Assembly: GCA_942492795.1 (NCBI GenBank)
Contig: OW818639.1
Location: 1,612,001-1,676,000 of the forward strand
Source: RGIG3178 sp942492795
GTDB taxonomy: Bacteria; Bacillota; Clostridia; Christensenellales; QAND01
Length of the DNA stretch: 64,000 bases
Direction: 5' to 3'
Shown here: in pieces, positions 8,237 through 17,944 of the stretch
Layout: the number at the start of each line of letters is the position of its first letter
Position numbering within the stretch: position 1 is the first letter of the stretch
Position numbers and translations under genes: made by a program
Notes under the pieces: generated by a model
Database searches by the model: none
What the model saw: the letters and a program-made list of their open reading frames with translations, nothing else
What the model was told of the DNA's origin: nothing

Positions 8237-9625
8237 ATGACCGAGCGAAAACCAACACGCACACCCTTAGGAGAAGCCCTGCATGTCGCATTGCCGTACC
8301 TGATACTCGGGTGTTTGTGGATATTTCTGACAGATCGTATGATAGGAATATTCAGCGACCCTTCCCAAGCGCTGCTGCTCTCGAATTTGAAGGGGTGGCT
8401 GTTCGTTTTTTTCACGTCGGTGTACATAGTGGTTCTGATCAAACGGCGTGAGATCAAGGTAAGGGATCATCAGGAACATCTTGAGGCAAGCGAAGCGCGT
8501 TTCCGCCTGTTGGTGGAAAGCGCACCGGACGCGGTGTTTGTACAAACGGATTCCCGCTTTGCCTATGTAAACAAAAAGACGGTGGAAATCTTTGGCGTGA
8601 AGTCGGAAGAAGAGCTGATCGGCAAATACATACCGGACTTTCTTGTCGGTGAATTCCGTAAAAAAGTTGAGAACGATATAAAAAATATCAACGAGCACAA
8701 GCTTCCCGTTGTATTCAGCGAGGAGACCATCCTGCGCAGGAACGGAGGGTATATGGATGTCGAAGTGAAAGCAGTTCCTATTGCGTATAATAAACGGGAC
8801 GGTGCCTTGGTTTTCATGCGGGACATAACGGAACGAAGAAGATATGAACAGAGAAAAGGGGAGATAGAAGTACGGCTGAGGGAGAAACAGAAGCTCGAAT
8901 CCATCGGTACGCTTGCAGGGGGTGTGGCACATGAGATCAACAACCCGATCAACGGTATTATCAACTATGCACAGCTGATTCAGGATGAAGAGGATGCAAA
9001 CCCCAAGATAGTGGAGTATAGCGAAGAGATCATGCGCGAAGGGCAAAGAGTAGCTGATATCGTCAAGAGTCTGCTCAGTTTTGCGCGGCAGGAAAAGCAG
9101 ATTCAAAGCCCAGCACAGATGAACGATATCGTAGGCAGGACTGTTGCTCTGGTAGGTTCTGTGCTGCGCCATGATCAGATCGATTTTCAAATAAGCGTTC
9201 CCGATGATTTGCCCCGTGTTGTATGCTGCGCTCAGCAGATCCAACAAGTGCTGCTCAACCTGATCACCAACGCCCGCTATGCCTTGAATGCCAGGTACAA
9301 GGGGTACGATGCAAACAAACAGATGAGCCTGGGTTGTTCCGCGTTTGAAAAGGACGGGCACGATTGGGTGCGCATTGAGGTCAAGGATAACGGCGGAGGC
9401 ATTGACAAGGAGATACTTTCTAAAGTGTTCGACCCGTTCTTCACCACCAAACCACGGGACGAGGGCACGGGACTGGGATTATCGATCAGCCATGGGATCA
9501 TTTTGGATCATCACGGCGATATTTATTTCAAGTCGGAACCGGGGCAAACCACACAAGCCATTGTCGAATTGCCAGTTGAAGGCATTGCATTGACGGATAG
9601 AGCAAAATCGGTCGGGGAAGGTTGA
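8237..9625 (+). CDS. Membrane PAS-domain sensor histidine kinase
   Basis: 462 residues. Two membrane helices (about 13-35 and 52-70) with almost no extracellular loop, then a PAS domain (about 85-205, ending in FMRDITERR), a HisKA dimerisation helix with phospho-acceptor His232 in GVAHEINNP, and a HATPase domain with N box NLITNARYAL, G1 box DNGGGI and G2 box GTGLGLS. The H-E-I-N-N-P form resembles NtrB/AtoS-like kinases that often act on sigma-54 regulators. No response regulator gene is adjacent, so it is an orphan in this window. The signal is probably intracellular or membrane-associated given the short loop. AAGGAGAGG precedes the ATG. Confidence 0.9.
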   Translation: MTERKPTRTPLGEALHVALPYLILGCLWIFLTDRMIGIFSDPSQALLLSNLKGWLFVFFTSVYIVVLIKRREIKVRDHQEHLEASEARFRLLVESAPDAVFVQTDSRFAYVNKKTVEIFGVKSEEELIGKYIPDFLVGEFRKKVENDIKNINEHKLPVVFSEETILRRNGGYMDVEVKAVPIAYNKRDGALVFMRDITERRRYEQRKGEIEVRLREKQKLESIGTLAGGVAHEINNPINGIINYAQLIQDEEDANPKIVEYSEEIMREGQRVADIVKSLLSFARQEKQIQSPAQMNDIVGRTVALVGSVLRHDQIDFQISVPDDLPRVVCCAQQIQQVLLNLITNARYALNARYKGYDANKQMSLGCSAFEKDGHDWVRIEVKDNGGGIDKEILSKVFDPFFTTKPRDEGTGLGLSISHGIILDHHGDIYFKSEPGQTTQAIVELPVEGIALTDRAKSVGEG

Positions 9626-9655
9626 ATGGCGCAGGGATAACGGATATGGATAAAG

Positions 9656-9684
9656 AAGGGCCTGAGAAATCGGGCTCTTTGTTT
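9656..9684 (+). terminator. Terminator after the histidine kinase gene
   Basis: AAGGGCCTGA (9656-9665) pairs with TCGGGCTCTT (9670-9679) with two G-T pairs, followed by TGTTTT. Confidence 0.7.
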
Positions 9685-9837
9685 TATGCAACAATGTGCC
9701 TTATACCATTTGGAAGTAGGGCTTGTCATAAAGGCATATTTCCCGTCGAACCCGATATACATTTCATACGGATGGATTGCCGCCTTTCTGGCGCTTTCAT
9801 TGTTCCTATTCAGGTCAATTGGGGGAGGAAACCGAGT

Positions 9838-10413
9838 ATGAAAAGGCTCATTTTGCCGGGAGTTGTTCTGTTTCTCTGTACAGCCATCTTTGGCCTTGTA
9901 TATTTGAAGCAACAGCCCGGCAGGCAAACGGTTCAGACCGCCGATACGAAGGCGGCGGAAAAGATCATCTTTCCGAATACGCCGGAAGATTTTGCCATCA
10001 GTACGGCAGTCAGCATCATCTCCTATCAAAATACAAAATACGGCTTTGATTTCAATTTGCCGGACAGCTGGAAAAACTACGGAATCGTATTGGAAAACTG
10101 GGAGGGCAAAGCCGTCGGCGACAAAACCGTACAGACGGGGACTGTGATCCTCATCCGGCATCCGCAATGGGCAGAAAAGAATCCGCGTCAGGACATCCCC
10201 ATTATGGTGTTTACCATAGCGCAATGGAATTCGCTTCAGGCGGGTAATTTCCACATCGGCGCCGCACCCATGAATCCTTCCGAGCTTGGGCGAAATTCAA
10301 GGTATGTGTTTGCGCTTCCGGCGCGCTATAATTATGCGTTCCCGACGGGATATGAAGAAGTGGAAACCATTGTGAAGAACAAACCGCTGCAGCCGACGGA
10401 GAATTTTCAATAG
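9838..10413 (+). CDS. Membrane-anchored protein of unknown function
   Basis: 191 residues: a signal anchor (about residues 3-23, RLILPGVVLFLCTAIFGLVY) followed by a ~35-residue linker and a soluble extracytoplasmic domain. The segment YGFDFNLPDSWKNYGIVLE resembles the start of a PsbP/DUF1795-like fold seen in many secreted Bacillota proteins; that match is by eye and weak. The start is set at 9838 because GGGGGAGG lies nine bases upstream; the upstream extension of the frame has no ribosome site. It precedes the L,D-transpeptidase gene by about 150 bases, so an envelope role is possible. Confidence 0.6.
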   Translation: MKRLILPGVVLFLCTAIFGLVYLKQQPGRQTVQTADTKAAEKIIFPNTPEDFAISTAVSIISYQNTKYGFDFNLPDSWKNYGIVLENWEGKAVGDKTVQTGTVILIRHPQWAEKNPRQDIPIMVFTIAQWNSLQAGNFHIGAAPMNPSELGRNSRYVFALPARYNYAFPTGYEEVETIVKNKPLQPTENFQ

Positions 10414-10560
10414 TACAAGAGAAACCGCCCGAATATTGCATGCAGCGAGTCTCGTGTGTTTGGCATACAAGAGCGGAAAATCATGGCAAGCGTATTCAAG
10501 AGCCTGTGCATTTGATACAATATATGCAAAGTCAACAGATGAAGGGAAAAGCGGGCGTTC

Positions 10561-11418
10561 GTGCAAAAGAAGTGGATGCGGATCGGATTACAGATAATTG
10601 CTGTTGCTGTCGCTTTAACAGCCATGGCATGTAAGAATATTGCGCAGAGGGAGGCCGCTTTGGAATCTTCGTCAACCGCTCTGACACTGATGCCGAGCAT
10701 TGTTCCTGTGCCGAGTACCGGTGTACTGGCAGCCGAGACCACTGTTCCGGAGCCGACGCAGTCGCCGTCAGCGGCAACTGCGACACCGACGCCTTCCAAT
10801 CAATCCGCTCAGCCGCCCCTTTTGTCCTCCATGCTGGACAAGTCGGAACTACCCTATCCCAAACTGGCCGGAAGCCAGTTGTTGCTGGTGGTCTATGATG
10901 CGGGCAACACAAAGCTGTATGCCTATGAGAAAGGGAGCAACGGAATCTTCAAGCTTGCGCTTGATCCGGTTTCTGCCAGCGTCGGGCGCAACGGCGTTTC
11001 TTCCAACAAGAAAGAGGGAGACGGCTGCACGCCGTTGGGACTGTATGATCTTGGTTTTGCATTCGGAAATGCAGCCAAGCCCGATACAATGCTGTCATAC
11101 AAGAAAGTAACGGCCGAGAGCTATTGGGTGGATGATCCGGACTCCGTGTTTTACAACACATGGGTGGAAGGAACAGCCAAAAAGGACTGGGACAGCGCGG
11201 AGCATCTCATCGATATGAAGACCGTCTATGAATACGCCGTCGTGATCGAATACAACACAAATCCGATCGTCAAGGGAAAGGGCTCTGCCATCTTCCTGCA
11301 TTGCGGGAGCGGACCTACGGCAGGCTGCGTTGCCGTCAGCCGATCCAATATGCTAAAAATGTTGCATTGGCTTGATCCCAACACAAAGCCGCAGATACTC
11401 ATCGTTTCAGCGAAATAA
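10561..11418 (+). CDS. L,D-transpeptidase family (YkuD) lipoprotein
   Basis: 285 residues. An N-terminal signal ends in the lipobox TAMAC (cysteine about residue 21), then comes a Ser/Thr/Pro-rich linker (about 40-90) and a YkuD catalytic domain. The catalytic pair is His247 in FLHCGSG and Cys256 in TAGCVAVS, a compact form of the HG...GC motif. The family makes 3-3 peptidoglycan cross-links or anchors proteins to peptidoglycan outside the membrane. The GTG start has only a weak ribosome site, and the in-frame ATG at 10573 is a real alternative; both retain the signal peptide. Confidence 0.82.
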   Translation: MQKKWMRIGLQIIAVAVALTAMACKNIAQREAALESSSTALTLMPSIVPVPSTGVLAAETTVPEPTQSPSAATATPTPSNQSAQPPLLSSMLDKSELPYPKLAGSQLLLVVYDAGNTKLYAYEKGSNGIFKLALDPVSASVGRNGVSSNKKEGDGCTPLGLYDLGFAFGNAAKPDTMLSYKKVTAESYWVDDPDSVFYNTWVEGTAKKDWDSAEHLIDMKTVYEYAVVIEYNTNPIVKGKGSAIFLHCGSGPTAGCVAVSRSNMLKMLHWLDPNTKPQILIVSAK

Positions 11419-11421
11419 ACA

Positions 11422-11460
11422 AAAAGCCCGCTTGCGTACGAAAACCGGAGCGGGCTTTTG
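11422..11460. terminator. Bidirectional terminator between L,D-transpeptidase and trp operon
   Basis: AAAAGCCCGCT and AGCGGGCTTTT form an 11-bp stem ending in A/T runs on both sides, suited to stop transcription from both converging directions. Confidence 0.85.
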
Positions 11461-11491
11461 CCTGTTCAAAAATGCTGTTTGCCAATTTATA

Positions 11492-12268
11492 TTATGCGCC
11501 CGATACGGCCTGCTTCATCTTTCGTACATAGTCGCATACCAATGCCAGGCTATCCTTACCATGCTGTTCGATGATTTTGACAATGGCACTACCCACGATG
11601 ACACCGTCCGCCATGCATGCCATTTTGGCAGCCTGTTCGGGTGTGCTGATACCAAAGCCGATGGCACACGGGATATCCGTGACAGCTTTAACCTGTGACG
11701 TCATAGACGCGATGTCGGATGTGATGTTCTCCCGTACCCCTGTGACGCCCAGCGACGAGACGCAATAGACAAATCCCTGGGCGCTTGCGGCGATTTTTTG
11801 GATGCGCTCGTCGGATGTCGGGGCAATCAGCGGTATCAGCGATATACCGTACGCATCGCAGTACGGCGCAATCTCATCCCGCTCCTCAAAGGGCAAATCG
11901 GGCACGATGATGCCGTCCAGGCCGCAATCCGCCGCGGTTTTAAGAAACCGTTGTGTGCCGTACACGAAAACCGGATTGACATACGTCATAAAGACCAGAG
12001 GCACTTCGGTTTTTCTGCGAAGACTGCGCACCATAGCGAATATTCCGTCGGTGGTGGTGCCGGAAGCGAGCGCACGTTCGTCTGCGCGCTGGATCACTTC
12101 GCCCTCCGCGACGGGGTCGGAAAAGGGTATGCCGATTTCGATCAAATCGGCGCCCGCGTCCGCCATCCCCAAAATGAGTTGCTCGGTGGTGGACAGATCC
12201 GGATCACCCGCGGTCACAAACGCGATGAAAGCCTTCTTTTTCGCGAACGCATTCGGAATCCTATTCAT
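11492..12268 (-). CDS. trpA: Tryptophan synthase alpha subunit
   Basis: 258 residues of a TIM barrel. FVTAGDPD near the N-terminus, a Glu in LIEIGIPFSDP (E49 equivalent) and the Asp in LDGIIVPDLPFEE (D60 equivalent region) fit the indole-glycerol-phosphate lyase site; YCVSSLGVTG and CAIGFGIS match the phosphate-binding loops. It cleaves indole-3-glycerol phosphate to indole, which is channelled to TrpB. The ATG at 12268 is chosen by family length; it overlaps the end of trpB by eight bases. Last gene of the operon. Confidence 0.96.
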   Translation of the reverse strand: MNRIPNAFAKKKAFIAFVTAGDPDLSTTEQLILGMADAGADLIEIGIPFSDPVAEGEVIQRADERALASGTTTDGIFAMVRSLRRKTEVPLVFMTYVNPVFVYGTQRFLKTAADCGLDGIIVPDLPFEERDEIAPYCDAYGISLIPLIAPTSDERIQKIAASAQGFVYCVSSLGVTGVRENITSDIASMTSQVKAVTDIPCAIGFGISTPEQAAKMACMADGVIVGSAIVKIIEQHGKDSLALVCDYVRKMKQAVSGA

Positions 12269-13445
12269 GCAGTTGCACCCCCCTGTATCGTGCGATAGCA
12301 GCAACATCCTTGTCACCGCGCCCCGAAAGATTGATCACCATAATGCTGTCCTTTGCCATCGTCGGCGCAAGCATCATCGCATGGGCTACGGCGTGCGCGC
12401 TCTCGATGGCGGGTATGATGCCCTCAACTCTGGAAAGGAACTCAAAAGCGTTTACCGCCTCCTCATCGGTGACCGGTACATATTCCGACCGGGCGATGTC
12501 GTGCAGATGCGCATGCTCCGGCCCGATGCCGGGATAGTCCAAACCCGCGGAAATTGAATATACCGGCGCTATCTGCCCGTATTCATCCTGGCAGAAATAG
12601 GACTTCATGCCGTGGAATATGCCGACAGTTCCGTTGGCTACGGTGGCCGCGTTTTGGGGCGTATCCACCCCGCGTCCCGCCGCCTCGCATCCGATCAGAC
12701 GTACGGACGGCTCGTCGATGAACTCATAGAATAAACCCATCGCGTTGGAACCGCCGCCAACGCAGGCCAGCAGCACGTCGGGCAGCCGGCCTTCCGTTTT
12801 TAGAAGCTGCGTGCGCACTTCGCGCCCGATAACGCTTTGGAAATCGCGGACGATCAGCGGGAACGGGTGCGGCCCCATCACCGAACCCAGCACATAATGC
12901 GTGTCGTCCATGCGCGTCGTCCATTCCCGGAACGTCTCGTTGACTGCGTCCTTGAGCGTTTGCGTACCGCTTGTCACCCGATGCACGCGCGCTCCAAGCA
13001 ATTCCATGCGGAACACGTTGAGCGCCTGACGCTGTGTATCTTCCAGACCCATGTATATATCGCACTCCATGCCGAACAGTGCCGCGGCGGTGGCGGTGGC
13101 CACGCCGTGCTGTCCCGCGCCCGTTTCCGCGATCAGGCGCGTTTTGCCCATGCGTTTTGCCAACAACGCCTGGCCCAGCACGTTGTTGATCTTGTGCGAC
13201 CCGGTATGGTTGAGGTCTTCGCGTTTCAGATAAATCTTAGCGCCACCCAACGCCTGCGTCATGCGGCTTGCATAGTACAACAGGGAAGGCCTTCCCGCAT
13301 AGTTGTGCAAAAGAGCATCCAGTTCGGCGCAAAATTCGGGATCGTTTCGATAACGCTCATAAGCTTCTTCCAGCTCGATGATCGCGTTCATCAGCGTTTC
13401 GGGGATATATTGACCGCCATAGTTGCCGTAGCGTCCTTTCTTCAT
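12261..13445 (-). CDS. trpB: Tryptophan synthase beta subunit
   Basis: 394 residues. The PLP-binding lysine is in the motif LNHTGSHKINN, and the glycine-rich phosphate site GGGSNAMG follows at about residue 230. Starts MKKGRYGNYGGQYIPE, the usual TrpB1 N-terminus. It condenses indole with serine to tryptophan in an alpha2-beta2 complex. AAGGAGG lies seven bases before the ATG at 13445, and the start overlaps the trpF stop by four bases. Confidence 0.97.
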   Translation of the reverse strand: MKKGRYGNYGGQYIPETLMNAIIELEEAYERYRNDPEFCAELDALLHNYAGRPSLLYYASRMTQALGGAKIYLKREDLNHTGSHKINNVLGQALLAKRMGKTRLIAETGAGQHGVATATAAALFGMECDIYMGLEDTQRQALNVFRMELLGARVHRVTSGTQTLKDAVNETFREWTTRMDDTHYVLGSVMGPHPFPLIVRDFQSVIGREVRTQLLKTEGRLPDVLLACVGGGSNAMGLFYEFIDEPSVRLIGCEAAGRGVDTPQNAATVANGTVGIFHGMKSYFCQDEYGQIAPVYSISAGLDYPGIGPEHAHLHDIARSEYVPVTDEEAVNAFEFLSRVEGIIPAIESAHAVAHAMMLAPTMAKDSIMVINLSGRGDKDVAAIARYRGVQLHE

Positions 13446-14050
13446 GGTTGCCTCCTTACAAGATCGACTGCCTGTCGAATTTTTAGCCCATCCTTCAATC
13501 CGTCCGTTTCCACGCCGCTGCTTATGTCCAGACAATAGGCGGGAAGAACGGCTGCTTTCGCGAGATTCTGCAAGTTCAAGCCGCCGGATAGAAAATAAGG
13601 CTTTTCCAGTTTCGGGATAAGCGTCCAGTCAAACGATGTTCCGGTGCCGCCCATACGGTCTTTTTGATAGGTATCCAACAAAACATAATCGCAGGGCAGG
13701 GACTGGGCTTTTTCAATCTGTTGCGTATCCTGTACCCGTATAGCCTTGATGACGGGAATCGTGATCAACGCTTTCAATGATTGGATGTAGGTGGCATCCT
13801 CATCGCCGTGCAGCTGAACAAGATCGATAACGCCGTGGTCGACCAAAGCCGCGATTTCATCTGCCGGAGCGTTTACAAAAACGCCGACCGTCCGGATACA
13901 ATTGAGTATGCTTTTCTTCATCGCCTGCGCCTGCTGAAGCGATACCTTGCGGCGGCTTGGCGCAAAAACAAACCCAACAGAGTCCGGCATCGCTGCATTG
14001 ACAAACGCAACGTCTTCCGTGCGGCTTATGCCGCAAATTTTGATTTTCAT
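13442..14050 (-). CDS. trpF: Phosphoribosylanthranilate isomerase
   Basis: 202 residues of a TIM barrel. KICGISRTEDV carries the catalytic Cys7 equivalent; the general-acid Asp is in YVLLDTYQ, and LSGGLNLQN is the phosphate loop. It converts N-(5-phosphoribosyl)anthranilate to CdRP. The gene is separate from trpC, unlike the fused enterobacterial form. Four-base overlaps on both sides show translational coupling. Confidence 0.95.
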   Translation of the reverse strand: MKIKICGISRTEDVAFVNAAMPDSVGFVFAPSRRKVSLQQAQAMKKSILNCIRTVGVFVNAPADEIAALVDHGVIDLVQLHGDEDATYIQSLKALITIPVIKAIRVQDTQQIEKAQSLPCDYVLLDTYQKDRMGGTGTSFDWTLIPKLEKPYFLSGGLNLQNLAKAAVLPAYCLDISSGVETDGLKDGLKIRQAVDLVRRQP

Positions 14051-14835
14051 GGCGTAGAGCCCGCTTTCAAATCCGCCAACGACTTGGTCTTGTCCGCGCT
14101 CGCCATCAGCGTTTCACCGATCAATACCCCGTCAAAGCCCTTTGCATACAGCCGTGCCATATCCTGAGGCGTCTTAATGCCGCTCTCTGCAACGCAGATT
14201 GTATTGCGCGGCACCATATCGCGAAGGGTCAAAGCGTTGTTGATGTCGGTCACAAATGTGTTCAAATCCCTGTTGTTGATGCCGATGATATCAACGCCCG
14301 CGGACATTGCGGTTTTAATCTCCTGCGCCGTATGCGTTTCCACAAGTGCCGACAGGCCAAGATCCGTCGCAATTTTATAGAGCCGATCCAGCGAATCGGG
14401 CGTCAGCATGGCGCAGATCAGCAGAACCGCCTGCGCGCCGATGACCTTCGCTTCATAGATCTGGTATTCGTCTACGAGAAAGTCCTTGCGCAACAAAGGC
14501 GTTTTGACCGCTTTGTGAACTTCGCGAAGATAATCGTTGCTGCCAAGAAAGTATTCCGGCTCCGTCAAAACCGAAATGGCGGCGGCACCTGCTTCTTCGT
14601 ATTCGCGCGCAATGTCGAGATAGGGAAAATGTTCCGAGATCATGCCCCGAGACGGCGAGGCCCGCTTTATTTCACAGATAAAGGACAAACCGTCCTGCGC
14701 CAATGCCTTTTTGAACGGGAAATCGCCCTTTGGCATCGCTTTTGCCATTTCTCGCATCGCATCTATCGGCACGGTCATTTTTGCCGTCTCCACCCGATGG
14801 AGCGAAGAAGCCGTCATTTTGTCTAAAAAAGTCAT
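14047..14835 (-). CDS. trpC: Indole-3-glycerol phosphate synthase
   Basis: 262 residues. Catalytic lysines and glutamates are in FICEIKRASPSRG, LRKDFLVDEYQ and ESGI; IIGINNRDL is the typical loop before the phosphate site. It closes the indole ring from CdRP. The start at 14835 (MTFLDKM) is taken because GGAGGT lies just upstream and the ATGA overlaps the trpD stop; the frame is open further upstream but inside trpD. Confidence 0.96.
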   Translation of the reverse strand: MTFLDKMTASSLHRVETAKMTVPIDAMREMAKAMPKGDFPFKKALAQDGLSFICEIKRASPSRGMISEHFPYLDIAREYEEAGAAAISVLTEPEYFLGSNDYLREVHKAVKTPLLRKDFLVDEYQIYEAKVIGAQAVLLICAMLTPDSLDRLYKIATDLGLSALVETHTAQEIKTAMSAGVDIIGINNRDLNTFVTDINNALTLRDMVPRNTICVAESGIKTPQDMARLYAKGFDGVLIGETLMASADKTKSLADLKAGSTP

Positions 14836-15851
14836 GATTCCACCTCCTGTTTTGTCGCCTGCACAAATGCATGCATTGTTGCCAGCGCACATCCGCTGTC
14901 CAAAACCTGTTGTGCGAGTGCTATTCCGTCCTGCAAAGTGTCCGCTTTGCCGTAGAGGTAAAGGCATGCTCCGGCGTTTAGGAGCACGACATCGCGTTTG
15001 GGCCCCTTGTCGCCTGAAAAGATTTGGCGCGCAAGCATAGCGTTTTCCGCAGCGTCACCGCCCGTTAAAGCATCCTTTTCGCAGAGATCAAAACCCAATT
15101 TCTGCGGGTCAAGCACGTAAGAGTGCAGGGTATTCTCCTTGATTTCACAGACGCTCGTGGTAGTGCAAAGCGTGATCTCATCCATGCCGTCGTTTCCGCA
15201 AACCACCATTGCGCGCTTTACGCCAAGGTTTAAAAGCGTCTGCGCCAGCGGCTCCACAAGGTTTTTTTCGTATACGCCCAGCAATTGGACTTTTGCATCC
15301 GCCGGATTGCAAAGCGGACCTAAGATATTGAAGATGGTGCGCACGCCAAGATCACGGCGGATGGGCGCCACATGCTTCATGGCAGGATGGTAGACGGGCG
15401 CAAACAGGAAACACAAACCCGTTTTGGCAAGGATTCTCTGGCAGTGATCCGCATCCAGCGCTATATTGGCTCCAAGCGCTTCAAGCAAATCTGCAGCGCC
15501 GCATTTGCTCGATACGCTGCGGTTTCCGTGCTTGGCAACCGGGACGCCCGCTGCTGCCACCACAAAAGCGGAAACGGTCGAGATATTGAACGAATGGGTA
15601 AGGTCGCCGCCTGTCCCCACGATTTCCAGCAGGTCCCCGTCATGCATAAGTTTTGTGCAATGTTCCCGCATTGCCGTGGCACAGGCCGTGATTTCACCGA
15701 TGGTTTCGCCCTTCATGCGAAGGGCTGTTAAAAATGCCGCCACCTGCGTGGGAACGGCGTTGCCTCCCATGATTTCATCCATTGCGGCATGCGCCGCTTC
15801 AAAGGACAGATCTTCCTTTTGTATCAGCGTTTGAATCGCTTGTTTCAGCAT
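14832..15851 (-). CDS. trpD: Anthranilate phosphoribosyltransferase
   Basis: 339 residues, the normal single-domain length, not fused to TrpG. GTGGDLTHSFNIST binds PRPP magnesium and pyrophosphate, and KHGNRSVSSKCGAADLLE is the anthranilate/PRPP loop. It transfers phosphoribose to anthranilate. The start overlaps trpG by seven bases. Confidence 0.97.
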   Translation of the reverse strand: MLKQAIQTLIQKEDLSFEAAHAAMDEIMGGNAVPTQVAAFLTALRMKGETIGEITACATAMREHCTKLMHDGDLLEIVGTGGDLTHSFNISTVSAFVVAAAGVPVAKHGNRSVSSKCGAADLLEALGANIALDADHCQRILAKTGLCFLFAPVYHPAMKHVAPIRRDLGVRTIFNILGPLCNPADAKVQLLGVYEKNLVEPLAQTLLNLGVKRAMVVCGNDGMDEITLCTTTSVCEIKENTLHSYVLDPQKLGFDLCEKDALTGGDAAENAMLARQIFSGDKGPKRDVVLLNAGACLYLYGKADTLQDGIALAQQVLDSGCALATMHAFVQATKQEVES

Positions 15852-16426
15852 TTTCTTCCCTCCGGTTGCAGGAAATTTTGCATGATGACATGACCCATCG
15901 GCGTGAGTACGGATTCGGGATGAAATTGAAGTCCGTAAATGGGTAAAGTACGGTGCGCTACGCCCATGACCTCGCCGATGTCATCCTGTGCGATGACATC
16001 AAGGCAATCGGGCAGGGCTTCGCGCGTGGCGATGAGCGAATGATACCGCGCGGCGTCGATGTGTTCCTCCAATCCCAAAAACAGCGGATGGTTCTTCTGC
16101 AGGCGTATACGGCTTTTCTTGCCGTGCATCAGCTGTCTCGCGTGGGCAATTTCGCCGCCAAAGGCCTCACATATCGCCTGGTGCCCCAAACAGATGCCGA
16201 GCATCGGGATGTCCCCACCAAGTGCAAGCACGGCTTGCTCACAGATCCCCGCATTTTTGGGATGACCGGGGCCGGGCGAGAGGATGATGTGTGAAGGATG
16301 AAGCGCGCGTATATCCTCTGACGTGAGCGCATCGTTGCGTACGACTTTAATATCCGGCGTAAACTTTCCCGCGAGCTGCACAAGGTTATAGGTGAAGCTG
16401 TCGTAATTGTCGATAAAGAGTATCAT
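15845..16426 (-). CDS. trpG: Anthranilate synthase component II (glutamine amidotransferase)
   Basis: 193 residues of a class I amidotransferase. The nucleophile is Cys in LGICLGHQAI; the His-Glu partners are in LQFHPESV. IDNYDSFTYNLVQ at the N-terminus is the classical TrpG/PabA start. It supplies ammonia to TrpE and could also serve folate synthesis. It overlaps trpE by four bases. Confidence 0.96.
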   Translation of the reverse strand: MILFIDNYDSFTYNLVQLAGKFTPDIKVVRNDALTSEDIRALHPSHIILSPGPGHPKNAGICEQAVLALGGDIPMLGICLGHQAICEAFGGEIAHARQLMHGKKSRIRLQKNHPLFLGLEEHIDAARYHSLIATREALPDCLDVIAQDDIGEVMGVAHRTLPIYGLQFHPESVLTPMGHVIMQNFLQPEGRKC

Positions 16427-17901
16427 CGTTCGTCCACCTCCGCTGCATGGAGCAATGCGTTGATTACGGCTTGCGCTTTGTGGCCGGATTCCTCATATTC
16501 AAGACGGGGGACGCTGTCCGCCACGATGCCGCCGCCCGCCTGTACATAGACCTTGTTGTCCTTTTTGACCGCCATGCGAATGGCAATACAGGTATCGAGG
16601 TTGCCTGTGAAATCGATGTATCCGAGCGCTCCTCCATAAATGCCGCGGGGCACCGTCTCCATCTGTTCGATGATCTCACACGCCCGTATTTTGGGGGCTC
16701 CGGATAGCGTCCCGGCAGGGAGGATGGCCTCTATCGCATCGCAGGCATCACAGTCACTGCGGATGGTGCCGTCCACACGCGAGGCAATGTGCATTATTTT
16801 GGAATACCGGTGAATCATCATATAATCCGTCACCTTGATGCTGTTGAGATCACAGATGCGCCCGAGATCGTTGCGGCCAAGGTCGACGAGCATGTTGTGC
16901 TCGGACAGCTCCTTTTCGTCGGCAAGAAGCTCTGTTTCGAGCGCGCGATCGTGCGCTTCGTCCCGTCCGCGCGGACGGGATCCGGCGACGGGGAAGGTGG
17001 ACAGCAGCCCGTTTTGCAGCCGGATCAGCGTTTCCGGAGACGAGCACATGATCTGTGTATCGTCAAGCTGCATGAATACCATGTACGGCGAGGGATTGGT
17101 GGTGCGAAGCACGCGATAGGGGTTCAGCAGGCTTCCTTGAAAGTCCGCCTCGAATCTTCTGGAAAGTACCGCCTGAAAAATGTCACCGTCGCGGATATAA
17201 GCACGGGTTTTCTCCACGTTGCGGCAATAGGTCTCTTCATCGGTGTTGCAGACGAACCCGGAGGTCACGCATCCGTTGGCAGCTTCGTTCGGTGTTGTGT
17301 CCGTGATGATATGGATGATGCGCTCGATTTCGGCGATGGCGCGTCCGTAATTCTCCATCACATGGTCGGTTTCCATGTTCACGATGACACAGATCTTCTG
17401 CTTGAGATGGTCGAAGGCAATCACCTTCTTAAAAAGCATCAGATCATAATCGTCGAAGCCTCCGCGTTTGATGTTTAGCGACGGTTCCGCATAACCCATC
17501 ATCGCATAGCCGTAATAGCCAACGAATCCGCCGCAAAAAGGCGGCATGCCGGGAATCTTGGGAGCATGAAAGCGCGAAAGGTACGAGCGTACCACATCCA
17601 ACGGCTTGTCTGTATGGATGGTCTTTTGTTCATCCCCCTCGACGGTGACCACGCTATCCTTGCAGCGAAGCCGAAGTTCGGGTTCAAACCCCAGGAAGGA
17701 ATAGCGGCCCCAGGTTTCGCCGCCCTCCACGCTTTCGAGCAAAAAGCAGCGGCAGCTTTGCACCAGCAACCGTTGCAGCACCAAAATCGGCGTCGCGACA
17801 TCCGCAAAGATTTCGCTGTAAAGCGGGACGGTGTCGTACAGTTGGGCGTAGTGTTGGATAGTCTCACAATTCGGATAATACATTTTGACCACGTTTTTCA
17901 T
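16423..17901 (-). CDS. trpE: Anthranilate synthase component I
   Basis: 492 residues. The N-terminal domain contains LLES (in FLLESVEGGETW), the feedback site for tryptophan; the chorismate-binding domain contains SPETLIRL, PVAGSRPRG and TLSGAPKIRACE. It makes anthranilate from chorismate with TrpG ammonia. The N-terminus is uncertain: ATG 17901 (MKNVVKMYYP) and ATG 17883 are both possible, and the frame extends to 17943, where no better ribosome site is seen. First gene of the operon, immediately after the T-box leader. Confidence 0.95.
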   Translation of the reverse strand: MKNVVKMYYPNCETIQHYAQLYDTVPLYSEIFADVATPILVLQRLLVQSCRCFLLESVEGGETWGRYSFLGFEPELRLRCKDSVVTVEGDEQKTIHTDKPLDVVRSYLSRFHAPKIPGMPPFCGGFVGYYGYAMMGYAEPSLNIKRGGFDDYDLMLFKKVIAFDHLKQKICVIVNMETDHVMENYGRAIAEIERIIHIITDTTPNEAANGCVTSGFVCNTDEETYCRNVEKTRAYIRDGDIFQAVLSRRFEADFQGSLLNPYRVLRTTNPSPYMVFMQLDDTQIMCSSPETLIRLQNGLLSTFPVAGSRPRGRDEAHDRALETELLADEKELSEHNMLVDLGRNDLGRICDLNSIKVTDYMMIHRYSKIMHIASRVDGTIRSDCDACDAIEAILPAGTLSGAPKIRACEIIEQMETVPRGIYGGALGYIDFTGNLDTCIAIRMAVKKDNKVYVQAGGGIVADSVPRLEYEESGHKAQAVINALLHAAEVDER

Positions 17902-17944
17902 CCTGATGGTGAGATGAAACTCCTTTTTTAATTTTGGAGGCAAA

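Noticed and set aside
8267..9361. Long minus-strand frame opposite the histidine kinase
   Set aside because: The kinase motifs on the plus strand are complete; the antisense product is a shadow frame.
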